Of a stretch of 64,000 bases of DNA, positions 54,112 to 61,850 are shown piece by piece. The stretch's first letter is position 1, and each line of letters begins with the position of its first letter. Location of the stretch: contig CADEEV010000019.1 in NCBI GenBank assembly GCA_902826455.1, positions 1 to 64,000 of the forward strand. Reading direction: 5' to 3'. The DNA comes from an uncultured Acidobacteriota bacterium. Its GTDB lineage: Bacteria > Acidobacteriota > Vicinamibacteria > Fen-336. A program made the position numbers and the translations under genes. The notes beneath the pieces are model-generated. The model was not told the DNA's origin, searched no databases, and worked only from the letters and a program-made list of their open reading frames with translations.

Positions 54112-55430
54112 TGGTTGAACCCCAGGCCCTTCAGGGCCTCTGCCGGCCGCACCAGGCCGAAGCCGTACCGGTCGTCCCGGCCGCCCGCGCCCAGGTCCTG
54201 CGCCGAGTCGTAGAGCGCCTTGCGCACCGCCGAAGGCGACGTGATGCCCTGGCTGATCAGCATCGCCGCGGCGGCGGCCACGTGGGGCGCCGCCTGGCTC
54301 GTGCCTTCGAAGTAGAAGTACCCGAAGTCGTCGTAGCGGCCTTCGCGCACGGCGGTGTTGTGGGAGAAGGTCTGCTGGAGAATCATGTCGGGGTCGCCGT
54401 CGTTGTTGTCGTCGCGGCTGAAGTCGCCGCCGGGCGCCACCAGGTCGAGCTCTGGACCCCAATTGGAGTAAGGCGTCTTGATCCGGCGCTGGTCCACGGC
54501 GCCCACGCCGATCACCGTGGGGAAGGCCGCGGGATAGTCGACGCGGCTCTCGCCGTCGTTGCCCGAGGCCGCCACCACCACCACGCCCGCCGCCTCGGCC
54601 CGCTCCACCGCGCGCCGCAGCGTCTCGCTCGGGGCGTTCGAGCCCAGGCTCATGTTGATGACCTTCACGGGGTGCGTGCCGTTCTGGGTGAAGTTGATCG
54701 CGTAGTCGATGCCCGCGGCCACGTCCGAGAGGAAGCCCAGGCCGTTGCTGTCGAGGACCTTCACCGGCATCAGCGCGCAGTCGAAGGCGAGGCCCGCGAC
54801 GCCCTCGCCGTTGTCGGTGGCCTCGCCGATCGTGGACGCCACGTGGGTGCCGTGGTTGTCGTCGTCGTTCGCGTGGTCGTCGCCGTTCACGAAGTCGTGG
54901 CCCTGCAGGAACGCGCGGTTGCCCCAGTCGGGAGCGCGGCGGTACACGCCGAAATCCTCGTAGGCGATGCCCGTGTCGACCACCGCGATCGCGACGTCGG
55001 TCTTGCCCTTCTGGATGTCCCAGCTGCGCGGCGCCCCGATCAGCTCGAGGTTCCACTGGAAGCGGTAGAGGTTGTCGTTGGGGTTGAAGGCCGCGTGGAA
55101 GACCGCGTTGGGCTCCGCGTACTCGACCTCGGGCATCGAGCGGAAGCGCGCCACCGCGTCCTCCACCGCGACGCCCGCGTCGAGGCTGACGACGTAGTGG
55201 CCTCCGTAAGGCGCCTGGCGCGCGCGCAGGCCGCCGGCGTCGCGCAGCATGCGCTCCTCGTGGCTCTGGCTGGCCGTCGTCTGGAACTTCACGATCACCT
55301 CGCCCGCCTTGTAGGACGCGAGGGGCGAGGGGGCGCGGAGCTGGACGGCGCGCAGGCCCGCGTCGTCGGCGCGAGAGACGGACGGCAGCAGGACGGCGCT
55401 CAAGGCGAGCGCGAGTGGCAGACGCTTCAT
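54108..55430 (-). CDS. Secreted subtilisin-like serine protease (S8)
   Basis: A 440-residue protease with signal peptide (LALALSAVLLPSVSRA), an I9-like propeptide (~40-110, VIVKFQ...YVVSLDAGVAVEDAV) and a catalytic domain with D152 (VVDTGIAYED), H193 (DNHGTHVAS), N291 (AASGNDGES) and S378 (GTSQAAPH). It should mature by cutting off its propeptide and degrade proteins outside the cell. It sits between the CPBP protease and a beta-barrel that overlaps its stop. Confidence 0.95.
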   Translation of the reverse strand: MKRLPLALALSAVLLPSVSRADDAGLRAVQLRAPSPLASYKAGEVIVKFQTTASQSHEERMLRDAGGLRARQAPYGGHYVVSLDAGVAVEDAVARFRSMPEVEYAEPNAVFHAAFNPNDNLYRFQWNLELIGAPRSWDIQKGKTDVAIAVVDTGIAYEDFGVYRRAPDWGNRAFLQGHDFVNGDDHANDDDNHGTHVASTIGEATDNGEGVAGLAFDCALMPVKVLDSNGLGFLSDVAAGIDYAINFTQNGTHPVKVINMSLGSNAPSETLRRAVERAEAAGVVVVAASGNDGESRVDYPAAFPTVIGVGAVDQRRIKTPYSNWGPELDLVAPGGDFSRDDNNDGDPDMILQQTFSHNTAVREGRYDDFGYFYFEGTSQAAPHVAAAAAMLISQGITSPSAVRKALYDSAQDLGAGGRDDRYGFGLVRPAEALKGLGFNH

Positions 55431-55439
55431 CAGGCGAGT

Positions 55440-56264
55440 CTAGGTGGCGGGCCGTTCGGGAGTCAAAACCGGGAGGAAGCGGAACAGGAACGCCGAGCCC
55501 AGCACGCCGCCGAGGAAGAGCGCCGCGCCGAGCAGCGGCTCGGCGTCGGGCAGCGTTCCCGCCGTCGGCTCGGCGAGGGGCGCCGCGAAGAACGTGATGC
55601 CGTTGAGCGTCGCGTGGGCCAGGATCGTGGACCACAAGCTGCCGGTGCGCAGCCGCAGCAGCGCCAACCCCAGGCCGATCGTGAACGCGAAGGGCACGCG
55701 ATAGAACGAGCGCGTTCCGCCCCACTCGACGTGGATGAGACCGAACAGCAGCGAGGTCAGGAAGACGGCCCACGCCGGCCCGAGCCGCCGCAGGAAGGCC
55801 GGCAGCGCGGCGCCGCGGAACACGATCTCCTCGCAGAACGCCGGCACGAACGCGATCGTCATCAGCGAGACGAGGGCGTCGGCGGGTCCGTCGGGCTTGA
55901 GGGCCTCGTGGAGCCGCTCGAAGGTTTCGAGGAAGCCAGGGGGCGGCTTCCACACGGCGTACTGCAGCTCGAAGAGACCGAGGCTCACGGCCCACAGCGT
56001 GGCGCCGAGCCCGATGCAGAGGGCCACGGCTCGCCCCGGCAGCGCGCGGAAGGCGAGGCCCGCGCCGAGCGGGATGCGCCAGGCGACCAGCGCGAGGAGC
56101 GCCGGGATCATCAGGAACGTCTCGGCGGCGGTCAGCAACGGCCGCAGGCCGAAGCCCATGAACAGCAGCTGGGCGACGCCCATCGCGAGGACCCCGGCCA
56201 ACACCGTGAGGGGAGGCATCCAGGCAGGGAGGGACGTCGGGACGCCGGACCGGGGCTTGCTCAC
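55440..56264 (-). CDS. CPBP-family intramembrane metalloprotease (Abi/CAAX-like)
   Basis: A 274-residue protein with about seven membrane helices. The CPBP motifs are FCEEIVFRGAALPAFLRR (EExxxR), FLTSLLFGLIHVEWGG (FxxxH) and LAHATLNGITFFAA (HxxxN). These enzymes cut prenylated or membrane-bound substrates, or act as immunity or anchoring factors. Start GTG 56264 follows a consensus TATAAT nine bases upstream. First gene of the subtilase operon. Confidence 0.9.
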   Translation of the reverse strand: MSKPRSGVPTSLPAWMPPLTVLAGVLAMGVAQLLFMGFGLRPLLTAAETFLMIPALLALVAWRIPLGAGLAFRALPGRAVALCIGLGATLWAVSLGLFELQYAVWKPPPGFLETFERLHEALKPDGPADALVSLMTIAFVPAFCEEIVFRGAALPAFLRRLGPAWAVFLTSLLFGLIHVEWGGTRSFYRVPFAFTIGLGLALLRLRTGSLWSTILAHATLNGITFFAAPLAEPTAGTLPDAEPLLGAALFLGGVLGSAFLFRFLPVLTPERPAT

Positions 56265-56273
56265 GGGGCTGGC

Positions 56274-56279
56274 ATTATA
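56274..56279 (-). promoter_or_regulatory. Consensus TATAAT nine bases before the CPBP start
   Basis: On the minus strand TATAAT is followed by nine bases and the GTG at 56264, with no Shine-Dalgarno, again a leaderless arrangement. No -35 match at normal spacing. Confidence 0.5.
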
Positions 56280-56292
56280 GGTGCTAGCTTTC

Positions 56293-56322
56293 TTGACGCC
56301 GCGGAGAGCCCACGAATAAGCT
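56293..56322 (+). promoter_or_regulatory. Putative larC-metG promoter
   Basis: TTGACG (56293-56298) and TAAGCT (56317-56322) are 18 bases apart, divergent from the CPBP promoter. GGAGAAAG follows before the GTG at 56346. Confidence 0.45.
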
Positions 56323-56345
56323 GGTGTTTTGGAGAAAGAACCGCT

Positions 56346-57521
56346 GTGAGCCGTCTGGTCTACTTCGACTGCGCGTCGGGAGCCTCGGGCGACATGCTGC
56401 TCGGCGCCCTGGTGGACCTCGGCCTGCCGATCGAGGCGCTGCGCGAGGAGCTCGGCAAGCTTCCCGTGGGGGGCTACAGCCTCGAGGCCCGGCGCGTCCA
56501 CCGCTCCGGGCTCCACGCGACGAAGGTCGACGTCGTGATCCCCGAGGCCCACCACCACCATCGCGGGCTCAAGGACATCCTCGGGCTGCTCGAGAAGAGC
56601 GCCCTCGAGGCCGAGGTGAAGGCGAAGGCGGCCGAGCTGTTCCAGCGCCTGGCCGTCGCCGAGGCCACGGTCCACGGCACGACGCCGGACCACGTCCACT
56701 TCCACGAGGTCGGGGCCGTCGATTCGATCGTCGACATCGTCGGCGGCGTGATCGGGCTGCGCTGGCTCAAGGCCGACCGCTTCGTGGCGTCGGCGCTCAA
56801 CGTCGGCACCGGCACCGTCAGCATGTCCCACGGCACGTACCCCGTGCCGCCGCCGGCCACGGCCCAGCTCGTGAAGGGCGTGCCGACCTACGGCGCCGGC
56901 GAGGGCGAGCTGCTGACGCCGACGGGCGCGCTGCTCGTGACCGGCCACGCGACGTCCTACGGCCACCTGCCGCTGCTCAAGCCCGGCCACATCGGCCACG
57001 GCGCCGGCTCGCGCGATACCCACGGCCGGCCCAACGTGCTGCGGCTGATCGTGGGCGAGGAGGAAGCCACGGCGTCCGAGACGGTGCTGGTGCTCGAGGC
57101 CGAGATCGACGACATGTCGCCGCAGCTCTTCGGCCCGCTGATCGAGCGGCTGCTGGGCGTCGGGGCTCTCGACGCCTACCTGACGCCCGTACAGATGAAG
57201 AAGGGCCGGCCGGGCGTCCTCGTGACGGTGCTGGCGCCGGCCGACGCGCGCGCCGCGGTCGAAGACCTGCTGTTCCGCGAGACCACGACCCTCGGCGTGC
57301 GCTGGCAGGAATGGAACCGCACCGTGCTCGAGCGCGAGCGGGTGGCGGTCGCAACACCCTACGGGCTCGTCGCCGTGAAGCTGGGGAAGCGCGGCCCGGA
57401 GGTGCTCAACGTGCAGCCCGAGTTCGACGACTGCCAGAAGGCGGCGTCGGCCCACGGCGTCGCCGTGAAGGAAGTGTGGGCCGCCGCCCTCGCCGCGGCG
57501 CGGAGCCTGCCGCGCGCATGA
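56346..57521 (+). CDS. larC: LarC, pyridinium dithiocarboxylate nickel insertion protein
   Basis: A 391-residue enzyme that inserts nickel into the NPN cofactor of lactate racemase and related enzymes. YFDCASGASGDMLLGALVDLG at the N-terminus and EIDDMSPQLFGPLIERLL in the second half are the family signature. A His-rich stretch (EAHHHHRG, residues ~60-65) may bind Ni. HVHFHEVGAVDSIVDIVG is conserved. larA, larB and larE are not in the window. GTG 56346 start; metG overlaps its stop. Confidence 0.94.
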   Translation: MSRLVYFDCASGASGDMLLGALVDLGLPIEALREELGKLPVGGYSLEARRVHRSGLHATKVDVVIPEAHHHHRGLKDILGLLEKSALEAEVKAKAAELFQRLAVAEATVHGTTPDHVHFHEVGAVDSIVDIVGGVIGLRWLKADRFVASALNVGTGTVSMSHGTYPVPPPATAQLVKGVPTYGAGEGELLTPTGALLVTGHATSYGHLPLLKPGHIGHGAGSRDTHGRPNVLRLIVGEEEATASETVLVLEAEIDDMSPQLFGPLIERLLGVGALDAYLTPVQMKKGRPGVLVTVLAPADARAAVEDLLFRETTTLGVRWQEWNRTVLERERVAVATPYGLVAVKLGKRGPEVLNVQPEFDDCQKAASAHGVAVKEVWAAALAAARSLPRA

Positions 57522-59491
57522 CGCTCCCGAAGACCTACGTGCTCACCACACCGATCTACTACGTGAACGACGTGCCCCACGTGGGCCACGCGTACACGAC
57601 GATCGCGGCCGACGTCGTCACGCGGGCGCGCAGGCTGCAGGGCCACGATGCGTACTTCCTGACCGGCACCGACGAGCACGGCCAGAACATCGAGCGGATC
57701 GCCCGCGAGAAGGGCATCCCCGAGATCCAGCACTGCGACGCGATCGCGGCGAAGTTCCAGGAGCTCTGGGCCCGCTACGACATCCGCTACGACCGCTTCA
57801 TCCGCACCACGGAGGAGATCCACCGGCGCGGCGTCCTCGCCCTGTGGGCCAGGCTCTGCGGCGCGAAGACGCCCGACGGTCGCGATGCGATCTACCTCGA
57901 CACGTACGCCGGCTGGTACTGCCCGCGCTGCGAGGCGTTCTACGACGAAGAGGAGCTGAAGCAGCCCGGCAACGTCTGCCCCGACCACGAGCGGCCCTGC
58001 GAATGGACCGAGGAGGAGAACTTCTTCTTCCGGCTCTCCGCGTACGAGGCGTGGCTGCGCGAGGAGATCGAGACCGATCGCCTGAAGATCGAGCCGCCGG
58101 TGCGCCGCAACGAGGTGCTGGGCGTCATCACCCAGGGCCTGCGCGATTTCAGCGTGAGCCGCGCGCGGGTGAAGTGGGGGATCCCGGTCCCGCAGCAGCC
58201 CGACCACGTCCTCTACGTGTGGGTCGACGCGCTCTCGAACTACATCACGGCCCTCGGCTTCGGCGAGACGGGCGACGCCCGCAAGCCCTACGAGCACTAC
58301 TGGGATGCGCCGGGCGCCGAGCGCGCGCACCTGATCGGCAAGGACATCCTGCGCTTCCACTGCCTGTACTGGCCCGCGATCCTCCACGCGGCGGGCGTGC
58401 CGGTGCCGACTCGGGAGTTCGTCCAGGGCCACATCACGAAGAACGGCAAGAAGCTCAGCAAGACCACGGGCAACGTCATCGATCCCGTCGCCCTCGTCGA
58501 CACCTACGGCCCCGACGCCGTGCGCTACTTCCTGCTGCGCGAGGGCATCTACGGCCAGGACTGGGACTTCACCGACCAGGCCTTCGTGACGCGCTACAAC
58601 GCCGACCTCGCGAACGACCTCGGCAACCTCGTGTCGCGCGCCCTCACGATGGTGCAGAAGTACTGCGACGGGAAGGTGCCGCCTCGGCCCGAAGCGCCCG
58701 AGACCGCCGACCTCACGAGCGCCGTGCTCGCGCGCTACGAGGCCCTCGACTTCAGCGGCGCCCTGACCGACATCGGCGCGCAGATCAGCACGGCGAACCT
58801 CGCCATCGTCGGGTTCGCACCCTGGGTGGTCGCGAAGGACCCGGCCCTCAAGGCCGAGCTCGACGCGTTCCTGTACCGGCTGCTCGAGGACGTGCGGCGC
58901 ATCGCGATCCTCGTCTCGCCCGTCACCACCCGCGCCTCGGCCCGCATCTTCACGATGCTCGGCCTGGCCCAGGCCGCCATCGGCCCCGCCGACCTCGCGT
59001 GGGGCCGCCTCGTGCCCGGCACGCCGCTCGGCGCCGTCGAGCCGCTCTTCCCCCGCATCGAGAAGGACAAGAAGGAGACCTCCGTGTCCGATCAGCCCGA
59101 AACGCCCGCACCTGCCGTGACTCCCGCCGCTCCCGTGGCGCCGGCGCCCGCCGTCGCACCGGCCGGCGACAAGATCGACATCGCCGACTTCGCCAAGGTG
59201 GAGCTGCGGGTCGCGAAGATCCTCGCGGCCGAGAAGATCGCGGGCTCGAAGAAGCTGATCAAGCTGCAGGTCGACCTCGGCACCGAGCAGCGCCAGGTCG
59301 TGGCCGGCATCGCCGAGGCTTACGCGCCCGAGGCGCTGGTGGGGAAGACGATCGCCGTGGTCGCGAACCTCAAGCCCGCGAAGCTCATGGGCCAGGAGTC
59401 GAACGGCATGGTGCTGGCCGCGTCCCTCGACGGCAAGGCCGTGCTGATCACGTTCGACGGCGACGTGCCTCCCGGGACGAAGATCAAGTAG
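57518..59491 (+). CDS. metG: Methionyl-tRNA synthetase with C-terminal tRNA-binding domain
   Basis: A 657-residue synthetase. The HIGH equivalent is HVGH (21-24), a Zn knuckle CPRC...CPDH lies near ~135-165, and the KMSKS equivalent is KLSKT near 310. An anticodon domain is followed by a linker rich in Pro and Ala (~520-560) and a Trbp111/EMAP-like OB domain (~550-657) that holds tRNA and dimerises. ATG 57518 overlaps the larC stop. An internal ribosome site and GTG at 59084 could release the OB domain as a separate protein. Confidence 0.95.
   Translation: MTLPKTYVLTTPIYYVNDVPHVGHAYTTIAADVVTRARRLQGHDAYFLTGTDEHGQNIERIAREKGIPEIQHCDAIAAKFQELWARYDIRYDRFIRTTEEIHRRGVLALWARLCGAKTPDGRDAIYLDTYAGWYCPRCEAFYDEEELKQPGNVCPDHERPCEWTEEENFFFRLSAYEAWLREEIETDRLKIEPPVRRNEVLGVITQGLRDFSVSRARVKWGIPVPQQPDHVLYVWVDALSNYITALGFGETGDARKPYEHYWDAPGAERAHLIGKDILRFHCLYWPAILHAAGVPVPTREFVQGHITKNGKKLSKTTGNVIDPVALVDTYGPDAVRYFLLREGIYGQDWDFTDQAFVTRYNADLANDLGNLVSRALTMVQKYCDGKVPPRPEAPETADLTSAVLARYEALDFSGALTDIGAQISTANLAIVGFAPWVVAKDPALKAELDAFLYRLLEDVRRIAILVSPVTTRASARIFTMLGLAQAAIGPADLAWGRLVPGTPLGAVEPLFPRIEKDKKETSVSDQPETPAPAVTPAAPVAPAPAVAPAGDKIDIADFAKVELRVAKILAAEKIAGSKKLIKLQVDLGTEQRQVVAGIAEAYAPEALVGKTIAVVANLKPAKLMGQESNGMVLAASLDGKAVLITFDGDVPPGTKIK
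59072..59086 (+). promoter_or_regulatory. Internal Shine-Dalgarno and GTG inside metG
   Basis: AAGGAG (59072-59077) followed by six bases and an in-frame GTG (59084), exactly where the catalytic part ends and the Pro/Ala linker to the tRNA-binding domain begins. It would produce a ~135-residue free domain. Confidence 0.4.
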
Positions 59492-59496
59492 GCCGT

Positions 59497-61827
59497 TTGA
59501 AACGACTCGGGCTCGGCGTCGCGACGGCGGTCCTCGTCGCGTGGGGTCCGTTCGCCTGCACTCCGAAGCCGAAGCTGGTGGTCCTGGACCTGGCGCAGCG
59601 CGTGGGCGTCGCCGAGCGCTGGTCGGGCCGCGACATGATCCTGTTCGGCAGCCCCGCGGCCGAGCCGAACCTGGTCGCGGGCTTCTTCCGCGAGGCCAAC
59701 GTGGATCCCGGCAGCCCGTTCGTGTGGGCCGGAGCGCAGGCCGAGGTCTCGATGACGTGGGCCCAGGTGGCGCCGCGCCAGGTGCTGCTCGACGTGGCAC
59801 CGTACAAGGGCGTCGTGGGGCAGTCGGCCGAGATCCGTCTCAACGGCACGCTCGTCACGTCCCTCAAGCTCAACGACACGCGCTACCGGTACGCGTTCGG
59901 CCTTCCCGTCCCGGCGCAGAAGGCGGGTGAGAACCGCCTGGCCTTCACGTTCAAGGCCACCTCGTCGCCGAGCCGCCTCGACCCCCACAACCCCGACACC
60001 CGGGAGCTGGCCGCGGCGTTCTACAGCCTGACGATCGGCGCCGGCAGCGATCCGGGCCTCGAGGACCTCCTCGGCCGCGACGCGCCCCGGGCCTTCGCGG
60101 TGACCCAGACCGCCGGCGTGCCGCGCCTCGACGTGGTGGGCCCGAGCGTCGTGCGCTACGCGCTCCGCGTCCCGAAGGACGCCGAGCTGCGCTTCACGCC
60201 GGCCCTCGATCCCGCCGCCCGCGCCGCGGCGTCGAGCGTGTCGTTCTCCGTGAGCGTCGAGGCGGACGGTCAGGCCGAGCGCGAGCTCTGGAGCCGCACG
60301 ATCGGCGTCAAGGATCCGCCCGCGGGCGAAGTGACGGTCGACCTGGGCTCCGAGGCCGGCCGCATCGTGCGCCTCGGCCTGCACGTGGGCGGCGGCCTCG
60401 GCGGCCGCTTCGCCTGGGGCTCTTGGACGGCGCCGCGCATCCTCGCGCGCGAGCCGGGCCCGGCCCTCGAGAGGCCGACGTTCACGGCGAGCGAGAACGC
60501 CCGCGGCGACGCCCTGCGCGGCGGCCTGCGCGGCAAGAACGTCGTGCTGATCATCCTGGACGCCGCCCGCGCCCAGTCCTTCGGCGCCTACGGCTACGCG
60601 CGACCCACGACGCCGGAGATCGACCGCATCGCGAAGGAGGGCGTCGTCTTCGAGCGCGCGTTCACGCCGGCCGTGTACACCCTCGGCGCCATGTCGTCGG
60701 TGTGGACGTCCCAGCCGCCCGACCGCCACCACAGCGCCGTCGCCTTCTCGGCGCGGCTGCCGAAGGATCGCCTCACGCTCGCGGAGGTGCTGAGCGCCCG
60801 CGGCGTCGCGACGGGCGGCTTCGTGGCCAACGCCGTGGCCGGCACGGCGTTCGGCTTCGAGCGCGGCTTCGGCGACTTCCGCGAGACCTTCAAGGACCTC
60901 GGCAGCGGCGCCGCGGGCTTCGCGACGGTGGTGCCGCCGTGGCTCGACGGCAAGAAGGGCCAGCCCTTCTTCCTGTACGTCCACTATCGCGAGCCCCACT
61001 TCCCGTACGACCCGCCGGCGCCCTTCGACACCCGCTTCGGGCCCGACGGCCCCATCGCGAAGAAGACCCGCGGCGAGTCGGACTGGATCGAGGACCTGAA
61101 CCAGGCACGGCGCGCGCCGCGGCCCGGCGAGATCGAGCACCTGGTGCGGCTGTACGACGGCAACCTCGCCTACGTCGACCAGGCCGTGGGCCGCCTGCGC
61201 CAGGCCCTCGAGGAGCGCAAGCTCTGGGACGAGAGCCTCGTGATCGTGGCGGCCGACCACGGCGAGGGGATGTTCGAGCACGGCTGGATCGGCCACAACG
61301 TGCAGCTCTACGAGCCGAGCGTCCACGTGCCGCTGATCGTGCGCTTCCCGAAAGGGGCCGCGGCCGGCCAGCGCGTGGGCTCCCTCGTGGACCTCACCGA
61401 CCTGGCGCCGACGATCGCGGAGGCGTTCGGAGCCCTGGGCCAGGGCGGCACCGAGCGCGAGTTCGAGGGCCGCAGCCTGCTGCCGGTGGTCGGCGGCGCG
61501 CCGGGCCGCACGGCGGTGCTGTCGCGCACCGTGTGGGACCGGCCGATCTACGCGCTGCGCGACCAGCGCTTCAAGTTCGTCTACGACACGCGCACGGGCG
61601 CCGAGCAGCTGTTCGACCTCGAGGCCGACCCGGGCGAGACGAAGAGCCTCGCCGCGGCCCAGGCCGTGCGCTCCGCCTACTACCGCCAGGCGCTGCACCA
61701 CTGGACGTTCGTGCTCGCGCGGCGCGGCGCCGCGGGCCCGGCCGACCAGGCGAAGCCGACGCCGGAGCAGTGCGAGAACCTGCGCGCCCTCGGCTACGTC
61801 AACCCCGACTGCGATCCCTTGCCGTAG
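59497..61827 (+). CDS. Sulfatase-fold lipoprotein with N-terminal beta-sandwich
   Basis: A 776-residue exported protein. TTG 59497 begins a signal segment ending in GPFAC, a possible lipobox. Residues ~45-330 hold one or two beta-sandwich domains; the sulfatase-like domain starts at ~349 (VVLIILDAARAQSFGAYGYARPTTPEIDRIA) and includes VAADHGEGMFEHGWIGH. The position of the sulfatase formylglycine motif reads YTLGAMSSV (T395), without CxPxR, so a sulfatase reaction is unlikely; a phospho-transferase or phosphodiesterase fits better. Five bases after metG. Confidence 0.75.
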   Translation: MKRLGLGVATAVLVAWGPFACTPKPKLVVLDLAQRVGVAERWSGRDMILFGSPAAEPNLVAGFFREANVDPGSPFVWAGAQAEVSMTWAQVAPRQVLLDVAPYKGVVGQSAEIRLNGTLVTSLKLNDTRYRYAFGLPVPAQKAGENRLAFTFKATSSPSRLDPHNPDTRELAAAFYSLTIGAGSDPGLEDLLGRDAPRAFAVTQTAGVPRLDVVGPSVVRYALRVPKDAELRFTPALDPAARAAASSVSFSVSVEADGQAERELWSRTIGVKDPPAGEVTVDLGSEAGRIVRLGLHVGGGLGGRFAWGSWTAPRILAREPGPALERPTFTASENARGDALRGGLRGKNVVLIILDAARAQSFGAYGYARPTTPEIDRIAKEGVVFERAFTPAVYTLGAMSSVWTSQPPDRHHSAVAFSARLPKDRLTLAEVLSARGVATGGFVANAVAGTAFGFERGFGDFRETFKDLGSGAAGFATVVPPWLDGKKGQPFFLYVHYREPHFPYDPPAPFDTRFGPDGPIAKKTRGESDWIEDLNQARRAPRPGEIEHLVRLYDGNLAYVDQAVGRLRQALEERKLWDESLVIVAADHGEGMFEHGWIGHNVQLYEPSVHVPLIVRFPKGAAAGQRVGSLVDLTDLAPTIAEAFGALGQGGTEREFEGRSLLPVVGGAPGRTAVLSRTVWDRPIYALRDQRFKFVYDTRTGAEQLFDLEADPGETKSLAAAQAVRSAYYRQALHHWTFVLARRGAAGPADQAKPTPEQCENLRALGYVNPDCDPLP

Positions 61828-61850
61828 ACTGCGCGGCCAGGAGGCCGCCC

